NCBI GenBank assembly: GCA_004297935.1
Contig: SCRE01000003.1
Coordinates: forward strand, 1-64,000
Source: Microbacteriaceae bacterium
GTDB taxonomy: Bacteria > Actinomycetota > Actinomycetes > Actinomycetales > Microbacteriaceae
Reading direction: 5' to 3'
DNA length: 64,000 nucleotides
The translations under genes and the position numbers were made by a program. Positions 42,380 through 51,439 of this stretch are shown piece by piece (positions within the stretch are counted from its first letter, which is position 1; each line of letters starts with the position of its first letter). Below the pieces are notes generated by a model, which did no database searches, was not told the DNA's origin, and saw nothing but the letters and a program-made list of their open reading frames with translations.

Positions 42380-42786
42380 GCATCACCGACCACGAACGCC
42401 CCATCGACCCTGCACGCGTCGCGCACGCCCGCTCCCGGCTGCCCACCGCCGAAGGCGCCACCCGCCTGACCGGACTGCTCTCGATGATGGCCGACCCGGT
42501 ACGGTTACGCCTCATCTACGCCCTCGACGTGTCCGAGGAACTCTGTGTCGGCGACCTCGCCCTCGCCCTGGAGGTGTCGGAAGACTCGGTCTCCTACGCC
42601 CTACGCCTGCTCCGCACCGCTGGACTGGTCGTCGCCCGCAAACATGGCCGCATCGTGTACAACCGGCTTGCCGACGACTTCCCCGCACCGTTACGTGACT
42701 ACTGCCTGCGACAACTCATCGCACTCACCTACCAAGCCGAAGAGGGCACGGAACACGACGCTGATCTGATCGAGACAACGTTGTAA
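42376..42786 (+). CDS. ArsR/SmtB family repressor
   Basis: A 136-aa winged-helix repressor: LSMMADPVRLRLIYAL, ELCVGDLALALEVSEDSVS, LRTAGLVVARKHGRIVYNRL. The alpha-3 motif has one Cys (C57, ELCVGDL instead of ELCVCDL); another is C110, and the tail has EHDADLIE. Metal ligands therefore differ from ArsR proper. Overlapping start with the permease supports co-regulation through the inverted repeat at 41060-41079. Confidence 0.85.
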   Translation: MSITDHERPIDPARVAHARSRLPTAEGATRLTGLLSMMADPVRLRLIYALDVSEELCVGDLALALEVSEDSVSYALRLLRTAGLVVARKHGRIVYNRLADDFPAPLRDYCLRQLIALTYQAEEGTEHDADLIETTL

Positions 42787-43286
42787 TAGATACCCGCAAG
42801 CCGTTCCGTATATGGGGACCTTTAGGTCGAAAAGTGGTCTCGAACTCATTTCCGCGATGACGCAGGAGGCTTCCGGCTCAGCGTTCCGACTGTAGGAAAT
42901 CCGCCGATAGACGGTCAATTAGCCTTGATCCACCGTCTCCTAATGCGCACGAGGCTGGGTTTGTGCTCTCGAGCAAGATGCCGCTGGCGTCCTCAGCATC
43001 CGATTTCTCACGTTCAGCGTCGAGACAGCAGCTGCGGAGGTTCCGTCTCGGTACCTGAATATCAATCGCGTTTTTCGATTCGACGGCGCTAGCTTGGTGT
43101 ACGCGCGTGTGCGTCATCGCGGGTACTCACACTCGGGCGATAAGGGCGGACTCGCTTTCCTGTGCCCGAATGCCCGGAACGTGCTCGCGGTCGAGTCCTT
43201 CGAAGCTGCCACGCGTCTTGCAGGTCCTCGGGCCGCCCTGCGGGCGGGGCCGCTCACCTCCTCGTTGAGTGATGGGAGGCGATCGG
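42787..43286. other. Gene-free region before the relaxase; possible oriT zone
   Basis: No frame has a credible domain. It is less GC-rich up to about 43080 than the relaxase gene and ends with a GC-rich near-palindrome at about 43230-43252 (GGCCGCCCTGCGGGCGGGGC). MobF relaxases often act at an oriT next to their gene, so this is the place to look, but no nic site is identified. Confidence 0.35.
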
Positions 43287-46200
43287 GTGACGGTCTCGAT
43301 GCGCGTCATGTCGGCAGGCGATGGTTACAAGTACCTGCTGCGAACCGTCGCCGTCGGCGACGGCGACAGGTCACTCTCGACCCCGCTGACGAGGTACTAC
43401 GCCGAGGAGGGCAGTCCTCCGGGTCGCTGGCTCGGTGCGGGTGTCACCGCGTTGGGCGGGGTGATCGTGGTGGGCGATCAGGTCTCCGAGTCCCAGCTCC
43501 AGCTCCTGATTGGGATGGGCCGGAACCCGGTCACAGGCGACCCGCTGGGCCTGGCGTATCCCGCGTACAAGACTGTGGCCGAGCGGGCCGAGGAGCGCAC
43601 GTCCGCCCTCGACCCCGGCCTCGGTCCGGCCTCGCGCGCGGAAGCGCTCGCGCAGATCGAGGCCGAGGAAGCGGCGCGCGGGACGCGCCGCGCCGTCGCC
43701 GGGTACGACTTCACGTTCTCGATCCCCAAGTCCGCCTCCGTTCTTTGGGCGGTTGCGGATGCGGGCACGCAGGCGCTCATCGCGGATGCGCACAACAGCG
43801 CGGTTGCGGAGGTGGTTGCGTACATGGAACGGGAGGTTGCAGCCACCCGCACCGGCGCAACCGCCCGCAACGGAGCCGTTGCACAGGTCGATGTCCGCGG
43901 CCTGGTCGCCACCGCATTTGACCACTACGACTCCCGTGCAGGCGACCCGCACCTGCACACGCACGTCGTCATCTCCAACAAGGTGCAGACCATCCTGGAC
44001 GGCAAGTGGCGATCCCTCGACGGCCGGCCCATGCACGCTGCGACGGTCGCGCTCTCTGAACTCCATGAGGCGGTGTTCGCCGATCATCTGACCCGCACGT
44101 TCGGCGTCGAGTGGGAGTCCCGCGACATGGGCCGCGACCGCAACCCCGCGTGGGCGATCGCCGCGGTGCCGGAGGAACTGGTGGCCGAGTTCTCCTCCCG
44201 CTCCCTGCACATCGACGCCGAGAAGAACCGGCTCATCGCCGAATACGTCGACAAGCACGGCCGGCACCCCTCGAACGCGACGACTCTCAAGCTCCGCGCC
44301 CAAGCCACCCTCACCACCCGCCCGGAGAAGCAGGTCCGGTCGCTGGCGGACCTGACCGCCGAATGGCGGGACCGCGCCGGCCGCCTCCTCGGACGGGACG
44401 CGACCTCATGGGCGCGCCAGGCCACCGCGAACGACGCACCGTTGCTGCTGCGCGCCGACGACCTCCCTTTGGACGTGATCGCCAGTCTCGGGCAGAGCGT
44501 CGTGGAGGTGGTGGGCGAGAAGCGGTCCACCTGGCGGCGGTGGAACCTCACCGCCGAGGCGGCCCGGCAGACGATGGGCTACCGCTTCGCCTCCACCGTG
44601 GATCGGGAAGAGGTCGTCGGCCTGGTTGTGGACGCCGCTGAAGCCGAGTCGTTGCGGCTGACACCGCCGGAGCTCGCGACGAGCCCGGTGGCGTTTCGCC
44701 GCCCGGATGGCACGTCGGTGTTCCGGCCGAAGCACTCGACGGTGTTCTCTTCCGAACTCCTGCTCGCGGCCGAAGACCGCCTCCTCGAGCGCGCCCGCAT
44801 GATGACCGGCCCGACCGTGCCGCTGTCGACGATGGAACGGATTGCCGCCAGGCCCGACCGGGAAGGGCGAGTGCTCGGCGACGACCAAGCCGCTGTCTTG
44901 GTCTCGGTCGCTCTATCTGGTCGCATCGTCGATGTCCTGGTCGGCCCGGCCGGGGCGGGGAAGACCACGGCGATGTCCGCGCTCCGGCGGGCGTGGGAGG
45001 CTGAGCACGGGCGCGGCACGGTGGTCGGGCTCGCGCCGTCTGCGGTCGCCGCGCAGGTTCTCGCCGACGACCTCGGGATCGCGACGGAGAACACCGCGAA
45101 GTGGTGGGACGTCCATCTACGCACCGGCCAGTCGTTCCGCGCGGGTCAGCTTGTGATCGTGGACGAAGCCTCCCTTGCCGGCACCCTCTCCCTCGACCGC
45201 ATCACCGCGCTGGCCGCCGATGCCGGCGCGAAGGTCCTGCTCGTCGGGGACTACGCGCAGCTCCAGTCCGTCGACGCGGGCGGCGCGTTCTCCCTCCTCG
45301 TGCACGACCGGGGCGACGCGCCCGAGCTGGTGGATGTCCATAGGTTCGTCGACCCGTGGGAGAAGACCGCGTCCCTCGGCCTGCGACACGGGCGCACCGA
45401 GGTCATCGACACCTACCTCGACCATGACCGCATCCAGGGCGGGGAGACCGAGGCGATGATCGACGCCGCCTACACCGCCTGGCGCACCGATGTCCTCGCC
45501 GGGCGGGCGACGGTGCTGGTCACCGACTCGAACGAATCCGTCCGAGAGCTCAACGAGCGCGCCCGGACCGACCTGCTCCTGGAGGGCACCATAGGCGGCA
45601 CCCGTGAGGTCGAGTTGCACGACGGCACCCACGCTGCCGCCGGGGACACGGTCATCACACGCCGCAACGACCGGCGCCTGCGCGCCGGACGCTCCTGGGT
45701 GCGCAACGGCGAAAGGTGGACCGTCACCGAGGTCCGCGACGACGGCTCGGTCACTCTGCGCCGTGCCGGGCGGAAGTGGGGCGGGTCGGTTGTGCTGCCC
45801 GTGGACTATGCGGCTGAACACCTCGACCTCGGCTATGCGGTGACCTCCTACCGGGCGCAGGGCATCACCGTGGACACCTCGCACATCTTGGTCGATCCAT
45901 CCATGACGCGGGAGAATCTGTATGTCGCGCTCACCCGCGGCCGATACGCCAACCGCGCCTATGTCGCCATCGACAAGCCCGACGACTCCCATCAGGGGCC
46001 GCACCTTGGCGACAACACCGACGCCACTGCCAGGAGCGTGCTGTTCGGGGTGCTCCAGCACGTCGGTGCCGAATTGTCCGCGCACGAGACCATCACCGCC
46101 GAGCAGGACGCTAGGGCGAACATCGGTCAGCTCGCCGCGGAGTACGAGACGATCGCCGCCGCAGCACAACGCGAGCGCTGGGCGAGCCTCGTGCATGGCT

Positions 46201-46835
46201 CCGGCCTGACCGCCGAGGAAGCGGAAGCCGCGGTCAGCTCCCCGGCATTCGGTGCGCTTACCGCGGAGCTGCGTCGCGCGGAGGCCAACCACCACGACAT
46301 CGAGACTCTGCTGCCCCGGCTCGTGCGAGCGCGCGGGTTCGGGGATGCCGATGACATCGCCGCCGTCCTCCACCACCGGGTCGCCCGTGCCGCTGCTCGC
46401 CCCGCCGGGTCCGGGCGAGCACGGAAGACGCCCCGGCTGATCGCCGGCCTTATCCCCGAAGCCACCGGCACCATGAGCGGCGAACTCCGGCAGGCGCTCA
46501 CGGAACGACGCGACCTCATCGAAACCCGCGCCGGCGCCCTCCTCAACACCGCGCTCACCGAGAACCAGGTGTGGACGAAGGCACTCGGTAGGCTGCCGGA
46601 GGAGGCCAAGACCTCCGCGGCCTGGCAGCGCCTCGCTCGCACGATCGCCGCCTACCGTGACCGCTACGGCATCACCGACCCCACCCCGCTCGGCGCGCCG
46701 GCCGAGAACGACGCGCAGAAGATCGACGCCGAGCGCGCCCGCGCGGCGCTCGACCGGGCCCGCTACCTCGCGCGCGGGCCGGGGGAGGAGCCGCCGCAGC
46801 GACCCGGACGAGAGCCGGTGCGCCGCTCGCTGTGA
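43287..46835 (+). CDS. MobF family conjugative relaxase/helicase (TraA-like)
   Basis: An 1182-aa protein. The N-terminal TrwC relaxase domain has tandem Tyr Y37/Y38 (PLTRYYAEEG) and the HUH metal triad HLHTH (222-226); FTFSIPKSASVLWAVAD is typical. The middle and C-terminal part is a RecD-like SF1 helicase with Walker A GPAGAGKTT (from residue 553), IVDEASL and GYAVTSYRAQGIT. It nicks and unwinds DNA at oriT for conjugation. GTG at 43287 follows GGGAGG by seven bases; upstream in-frame starts (43269, 43272) are less likely. No type IV secretion genes are in the window. Confidence 0.9.
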   Translation: MTVSMRVMSAGDGYKYLLRTVAVGDGDRSLSTPLTRYYAEEGSPPGRWLGAGVTALGGVIVVGDQVSESQLQLLIGMGRNPVTGDPLGLAYPAYKTVAERAEERTSALDPGLGPASRAEALAQIEAEEAARGTRRAVAGYDFTFSIPKSASVLWAVADAGTQALIADAHNSAVAEVVAYMEREVAATRTGATARNGAVAQVDVRGLVATAFDHYDSRAGDPHLHTHVVISNKVQTILDGKWRSLDGRPMHAATVALSELHEAVFADHLTRTFGVEWESRDMGRDRNPAWAIAAVPEELVAEFSSRSLHIDAEKNRLIAEYVDKHGRHPSNATTLKLRAQATLTTRPEKQVRSLADLTAEWRDRAGRLLGRDATSWARQATANDAPLLLRADDLPLDVIASLGQSVVEVVGEKRSTWRRWNLTAEAARQTMGYRFASTVDREEVVGLVVDAAEAESLRLTPPELATSPVAFRRPDGTSVFRPKHSTVFSSELLLAAEDRLLERARMMTGPTVPLSTMERIAARPDREGRVLGDDQAAVLVSVALSGRIVDVLVGPAGAGKTTAMSALRRAWEAEHGRGTVVGLAPSAVAAQVLADDLGIATENTAKWWDVHLRTGQSFRAGQLVIVDEASLAGTLSLDRITALAADAGAKVLLVGDYAQLQSVDAGGAFSLLVHDRGDAPELVDVHRFVDPWEKTASLGLRHGRTEVIDTYLDHDRIQGGETEAMIDAAYTAWRTDVLAGRATVLVTDSNESVRELNERARTDLLLEGTIGGTREVELHDGTHAAAGDTVITRRNDRRLRAGRSWVRNGERWTVTEVRDDGSVTLRRAGRKWGGSVVLPVDYAAEHLDLGYAVTSYRAQGITVDTSHILVDPSMTRENLYVALTRGRYANRAYVAIDKPDDSHQGPHLGDNTDATARSVLFGVLQHVGAELSAHETITAEQDARANIGQLAAEYETIAAAAQRERWASLVHGSGLTAEEAEAAVSSPAFGALTAELRRAEANHHDIETLLPRLVRARGFGDADDIAAVLHHRVARAAARPAGSGRARKTPRLIAGLIPEATGTMSGELRQALTERRDLIETRAGALLNTALTENQVWTKALGRLPEEAKTSAAWQRLARTIAAYRDRYGITDPTPLGAPAENDAQKIDAERARAALDRARYLARGPGEEPPQRPGREPVRRSL

Positions 46836-46926
46836 TGCGGGTGCTCTTCCCGATGTCAGGGCCACGTCGTACAGTGGAGGACGAGGCGGCCTCCATATTG
46901 GGCGCTGTCGCTCCCCGCAACGGTAT

Positions 46927-46955
46927 GACCACCCCGCAACTGCGGGCGGTCCTTT
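46927..46955 (+). terminator. Possible terminator after the relaxase gene
   Basis: GACCACCCCGCA, a two-base loop, TGCGGGCGGTC followed by CTTTC: a strong stem with one unpaired base and a short pyrimidine tail, 90 bases after the relaxase stop. Confidence 0.35.
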
Positions 46956-46988
46956 CAGGTTCTTGTCGCCGAACCCCTTGGAAGAGCT

Positions 46989-47327
46989 ATGCCCATGTTC
47001 CGGCTCATCTGGGCGGCCAGCGCCCGCACCCACATCATCCTCAGCTACGCGCCCACCAACCTCCTCATCGCCGCCACCCGCACCCGCCGCGGACTGCGCT
47101 GGGGCATCCCGGCGATGCTCGCCGCGATCCCGTACCTCCTCGCCGCCCACTGGTGCGTGACTACCATTGAGGCCGGCGGCCCCGGCTGGCTCAACCTCCT
47201 GGTGCTGCTGTGCGGGTGGAACTCGATCAAGCTGACCCTCAACGGCCCGATCACCGTGATCCTGCTGGCTCGCACCCGCATCCAGGAGGCCGTCGCCCGG
47301 CGCCGTGCCCACGCAGTCGCAATCTGA
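46989..47327 (+). CDS. Small hypothetical membrane protein
   Basis: A 112-aa protein with two or three hydrophobic segments (IPAMLAAIPYLLAAHWCV, LNLLVLLCGWNSIKLTL) and a basic tail. GGAAGAG precedes ATG 46989. It follows the relaxase gene and may be a mobilisation accessory; family not recognised. Confidence 0.55.
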   Translation: MPMFRLIWAASARTHIILSYAPTNLLIAATRTRRGLRWGIPAMLAAIPYLLAAHWCVTTIEAGGPGWLNLLVLLCGWNSIKLTLNGPITVILLARTRIQEAVARRRAHAVAI

Positions 47328-47451
47328 GGCACGGTGGGGTATCCACGCGTCGCAGTTGTAGCTCCAAATCGTGTACACGTCGTGGGGTCCCAGCGTCACA
47401 AGTCGCAGGACCACGATGCGACTCCCGGGCACCGGCTGTCATCATGACGAC

Positions 47452-48054
47452 ATGGATCTCGACGTGGTGCGCGGGCTGCAGATGGCCGACCAGCTGACGT
47501 ACCTGCGCGGACGGATTCTTGAAGCGGCGTTGAGCATGGAGGCTGTCGCGCGGTACCTCCATGTGAGGCTGAGCGGCGGTTCCGACTTTGAAGAGGCGCT
47601 TCACACGCCTCAACAGTTCCAAGTGCTCATTGCCGAATGTGCTGAGCACGCTGCGAGATGCGCGCGATTCAGCGACCGGACGCGGTCGCTCGCGATGGAT
47701 GCGATCCACCAGGCGGCCGGGCTTTACGAACAACGAAATCGTTTTGTACACGACGCACTCCGACTCAGTCTCGTATCAGAGCAACGTTGGGAGCAATCCA
47801 AGCTATGGCGCCCCAAGCGCGAGATCGGCGAGCCGCTGCCAGACCCCGAACCGGTGTCCGCCGACGAAATGGTCGACTTGGTCTTCGAACTCATCCGGAC
47901 GACGTGGAGGCTCCGTGGTGCGCTCTGGTGCTTGATCGGTTCGTCGCAGGAGGTCTCGCCGTATCTCACCCATCCGTTCGAACCACAATGGGACGGCTCG
48001 TTCCGTCCTGTGCGCGATGCTTCGGCCGAACCAACGCGCTCGGCGGGCCAGTGA
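47452..48054 (+). CDS. HEPN-like protein (putative ribonuclease or toxin)
   Basis: A 200-aa, largely helical protein. Residues 95-100 read RNRFVH, which fits the RNase motif R-(N/D/H)-x3-H of HEPN domains (R95-x4-H100), placed at the start of a helix (LYEQRNRFVHDALRL) as in HEPN proteins. The context next to a PIN-like gene and a restriction-like operon suits a defence RNase or toxin. Recognition rests on the motif and helical pattern only. ATG 47452 is chosen; an upstream in-frame extension from 47371 lacks conserved features. Confidence 0.5.
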   Translation: MDLDVVRGLQMADQLTYLRGRILEAALSMEAVARYLHVRLSGGSDFEEALHTPQQFQVLIAECAEHAARCARFSDRTRSLAMDAIHQAAGLYEQRNRFVHDALRLSLVSEQRWEQSKLWRPKREIGEPLPDPEPVSADEMVDLVFELIRTTWRLRGALWCLIGSSQEVSPYLTHPFEPQWDGSFRPVRDASAEPTRSAGQ

Positions 48055-48211
48055 CGGACGGCCCTTTCTTTTCAGGAAGGGCGCGTCTGCGGATTCGCGT
48101 ACGCGTATTGACGCCAGGCAGCGTCCTTCTTAACGGGCCGAGAGGAGTCCTGCGCCGCGGCGGCACGCGCGTCGTCATCTCGATCCTGCGGCTCTATGCG
48201 GATGATTGGAC

Positions 48212-49258
48212 ATGGAGGATCGACAGGAAACGCCCGTCGTCGTCTACCTGGACATGAACGTGTGGGTATCGATGGCGCGAGGCAGTTCTCAGGGCGACCA
48301 GAGGTGGACAACGGCACGCTCCGCCCTGGAGGAGGCCGTCTCGCGCGGACAAGCGGTGGTTCCCCTCGCTGTCGCGCACTATCTGGAACTCTGGCATCGC
48401 CGCGATCAGCGGTCGCGGGAGGAGGTCGGCGCTCTGATGAGAGACGTGACGGGATACGCAACGATCCCATCGCCCTATCTTGTTCGCCGTCGGGAGGTGC
48501 GGGCGCTGGTGGCGCAGCTCGCAGGTGTGCCGAGCTCGTTGCCTTCGACGAGCGACTTGCTTGGACATGGCGCGGGTCACGCGTTCGGCTCTCCACATGG
48601 TCGGTTCCGTTTCGTTGAGTCGCTCGCGTCGGCAGACAGCGCAGTGAGCGAGGGGCCTGCAGTCGCGCCGCCCGAAAACTGGGAGGCGCTGGAGCGAAGC
48701 GGGCCCGCCTGGGAGTGGCTCCAGCTCGTGGGCACACAGGCCATCCTCGAAAGCGAGGGAGTAGAGCGAACCCCCGAGCACCGATACGGGACACAGCACA
48801 TGCAGAGCGAGCTGAGGCTCCGCGAGAGCATCATCCGTGAACCTGGCACTCCTGCACAGTTGTGGGACTTTCTTGTCGCCGACGAGCTTAAGTCCTTGAC
48901 GGACGAGATCAACGAGATCGCGGCGGAGCTGGATGTCGACCCGAACCTGTTCTTCTCCTCGGGCCTCCTCGGCAGGACGGGACCCGAGTCGGTGCATGCC
49001 TTCATCGCGGCATTGCCGTCCGCGTTCGCGTGGGCGACACTGCGCTACCGGAAGCACCGCGACCTGACTCATCCTTGGGAGCAGCACGACTGGACGGACG
49101 TCTCGGCCCTCTCCGTAGCCGTTCCGTACTGTGACGTGGTGATCACCGAACGCCGCTGGGCGCATATGATCGAGGCGACCGGCCTCGCGAAGCGACACGG
49201 AACGAGAGCCGGGCACGGGATCGCCGCGCTTGAGGCCCTGTTCGTCACGCTCGCCTAA
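48212..49258 (+). CDS. PIN-like domain protein
   Basis: A 348-aa protein that opens VVVYLDMNVWVSMAR, where D14 and N16 look like the first acidic strand of a PIN nuclease. Candidate further acidic ligands are Glu in YLELWHRRD, D296 in HDWTDVSALS and D308 in CDVVITER near the end. The middle 180 residues are a long insertion. A metal-dependent RNase/DNase is therefore possible. Starts 157 bases after the HEPN-like gene; ends 61 bases before the Vsr gene. Not a standard VapC, which is only about 130 aa. Confidence 0.5.
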   Translation: MEDRQETPVVVYLDMNVWVSMARGSSQGDQRWTTARSALEEAVSRGQAVVPLAVAHYLELWHRRDQRSREEVGALMRDVTGYATIPSPYLVRRREVRALVAQLAGVPSSLPSTSDLLGHGAGHAFGSPHGRFRFVESLASADSAVSEGPAVAPPENWEALERSGPAWEWLQLVGTQAILESEGVERTPEHRYGTQHMQSELRLRESIIREPGTPAQLWDFLVADELKSLTDEINEIAAELDVDPNLFFSSGLLGRTGPESVHAFIAALPSAFAWATLRYRKHRDLTHPWEQHDWTDVSALSVAVPYCDVVITERRWAHMIEATGLAKRHGTRAGHGIAALEALFVTLA

Positions 49259-49319
49259 GGCTCTCCTGGCCCTCCCTGCCGCCCGCCCGGTGCTTCACGC
49301 CTCGGCGTACGGTGGAGTC

Positions 49320-49751
49320 GTGTACGAATCGTGGGCATCCAGTGAGGCCACCCGCAAGACCATGCAGGGAAACCGCGGGCGCGACACCAAGGCCGAGTTG
49401 GCCGTGCGCAGGCTCGTGCACGGGGTTGGGCTGCGCTACCGAGTGAGCGCTCGTCCGGAGCCGGACCTCCGCAGGACAGCGGATCTGCTCTTCACACGAG
49501 CGCGAGTCGCCGTGTTCATCGACGGCTGCTACTGGCACGGATGCCCCGAGCACTTCACCATGCCTGCCGCCAACCTGGACTACTGGAGCACGAAGATCGG
49601 TCGAAACCAGACACGCGACCTGGAGACTACGACGCTGCTCGAAGGACGCGGCTGGGTCGTACTGCGCTTCTGGGAGCACGAGCTTCCGACGGAGGTTGCG
49701 GCGAGCATCGCGGAGCGAGTGCGGGAGCGTCGCGCATCGGTCAGCGCCTGA
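49320..49751 (+). CDS. vsr: Very short patch repair endonuclease
   Basis: A 143-aa Vsr homologue. It nicks 5' of T in T:G mismatches made by deamination of 5-methylcytosine. ATRKTMQGNRGRDTKAE is the typical N-terminus; catalytic D55 (RTADLLF), the FIDGCYWHGCPEH block with zinc/active-site Cys and His, and WSTKIGRNQTRD are all present. GTG start at 49320 fits the family length. It precedes a cytosine-5 methyltransferase, its functional partner, by 243 bases. Confidence 0.9.
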   Translation: MYESWASSEATRKTMQGNRGRDTKAELAVRRLVHGVGLRYRVSARPEPDLRRTADLLFTRARVAVFIDGCYWHGCPEHFTMPAANLDYWSTKIGRNQTRDLETTTLLEGRGWVVLRFWEHELPTEVAASIAERVRERRASVSA

Positions 49752-49994
49752 TCGCCGTGAGGTTGCAGCCCAGCGTCCGTGGTCGGCTGGATGGGTGCGC
49801 GCCAGCGGAGATCGATCTTGCGCGACTCGGCGCGCCGACACGGGACACTCGTAATGTCGGCCGCTCCTTCTATTGTTGTTGAGAACCCACCGTGGTGTCA
49901 GCGGTGAGAACGCCCTCCTGCTATGTGACTTGGCGCCACTCAGCTGGACGCAGAACTGAACTAGATCTCGGAATCTGAAGGAGAACGCCCACCC

Positions 49995-51401
49995 ATGGCA
50001 GGCCAGCCTCCCACCTTCCGATTCGTCGACCTGTTCGCTGGGCTCGGCGGTTTTCACGTGGCCCTCCGGGGGCTCGGGGGCGACGGCGTCTTCGCTGCGG
50101 AGTGGGAGTCGGGACTGAACGCTCTCTACGAGACCAACTTCGGCATTGCGCCGTGGTCCGACGTGAACGAGCTAGACACGGATGAGGTGATCGCCGAGCA
50201 CGTTCCCGACCATGAGGTCCTCACCGCAGGTTTCCCATGCCAGCCGTTCTCCAAGTCAGGTAAGCAGCAGGGCTTCGAGCACACTCTGCAAGGTCATCTG
50301 TTCTTCAAGGTGCACGATATCCTGCGCGTTAAGAGGCCCGGTCGCTTCATTCTGGAGAACGTCCCGAATATCCTCAGCCACGATGGTGGTGAGACGAAGG
50401 CGACCATCATCAAGATGCTCGTCGATCTTGGCTACGAGGTCGACATCCGGCGGTTGTCGCCGCACCAGTTCGGCATCCCGCAGGTGCGCGAGCGGGCCTA
50501 CTTTGTCGGAGCACTGATCTCCGAGGGCGGGCTAATCGGGTTCGAGTGGCCAGACGAGAGCAAGGAAGAGACCACCATCGCCACCGCTCTTGACCCCGAG
50601 GCACCGCCCGTTCGCGAGGTGCCCGAGAGGACGCAGGACGCGATCGACATGTGGCGGGACTTCCTGCTTCGTGCGCCGAAGGACATCAAGCTCCCATCCT
50701 TCCCGATCTGGTCGATGGAGTTCCGCGCGAGTTATCCCTATGAGGAGATGACACCGCCGCGGGCGTGGTCCCAGCGGCGACCGGGAAAGCTCGATGAGTT
50801 CACGGGATCGTTCGGATTCCCGCTCGACGGACTGAACATCGCTGCGCAGAAGCTGCTGATACCAAGCCATTCCCGGCGCGACGGGGACGTTGAGTTCCCT
50901 GGCTGGAAGCGGGCCTTCATTCGGCAGAACCGTGGGTTCTACTCGGACAACCGCAAATGGATCGACCCGTGGCTTGATGAGTGGCGGCCATGGGAGTTCC
51001 CGTCCAGCTTCCAGAAGTTCGAATGGAACGCGCAGGGCGGTGTGCGGGACATCGACGAGTACGTCATACAGGTCCGAGCTTCCGGCGTCCGTGTGAAGCG
51101 GCCCACGACCGCGCCGGCTCTGATCGCGATGACGCAGACGCAGGTGCCGATCTTAGGAACGAAGATCTCCGGCACCGGCGCTCGGCGCTATATGACCCCG
51201 GCAGAATGCGCGAGGTTGCAGAGCCTCGGTGGCATCACCCTTCCTGCAAGCGACGTTGCTGCGTACAAAGCGCTCGGCAACGCCGTTAACGCGAAAGTCG
51301 TCCGCAAGATCGCAGAGCCGCTCCTCAAGGCCCTGACCTCGCGCGAGACGCCATCTGACATCACAAGGCCCGGAATCACCGTCGCTCGTGAGGCTGCCTA
51401 A
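49995..51401 (+). CDS. DNA (cytosine-5-)-methyltransferase
   Basis: A 468-aa m5C methyltransferase: motif I FVDLFAGLGGF, motif IV GFPCQPFSKSG with catalytic C82, motif VI ENVPNIL, motif VIII QVRERAYFVG, motif X ALGNAVN. The target-recognition region (about residues 225-385) is long and gives no clue to the recognised site. It should protect host DNA from the nuclease components downstream. AAGGAG lies 12 bases before ATG. Followed by DUF262 after 38 bases. Confidence 0.95.
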   Translation: MAGQPPTFRFVDLFAGLGGFHVALRGLGGDGVFAAEWESGLNALYETNFGIAPWSDVNELDTDEVIAEHVPDHEVLTAGFPCQPFSKSGKQQGFEHTLQGHLFFKVHDILRVKRPGRFILENVPNILSHDGGETKATIIKMLVDLGYEVDIRRLSPHQFGIPQVRERAYFVGALISEGGLIGFEWPDESKEETTIATALDPEAPPVREVPERTQDAIDMWRDFLLRAPKDIKLPSFPIWSMEFRASYPYEEMTPPRAWSQRRPGKLDEFTGSFGFPLDGLNIAAQKLLIPSHSRRDGDVEFPGWKRAFIRQNRGFYSDNRKWIDPWLDEWRPWEFPSSFQKFEWNAQGGVRDIDEYVIQVRASGVRVKRPTTAPALIAMTQTQVPILGTKISGTGARRYMTPAECARLQSLGGITLPASDVAAYKALGNAVNAKVVRKIAEPLLKALTSRETPSDITRPGITVAREAA

Positions 51402-51439
51402 CGGCAGTTCCAGACAGCATTGAGAAGGAAGCGCCACGA

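Noticed and set aside
45117-47432. 771-aa open frame on the minus strand opposite the relaxase gene
   Set aside because: It mirrors the high-GC coding strand of the MobF gene, has no recognisable domain, and runs into unrelated downstream sequence. A GC-rich shadow frame.
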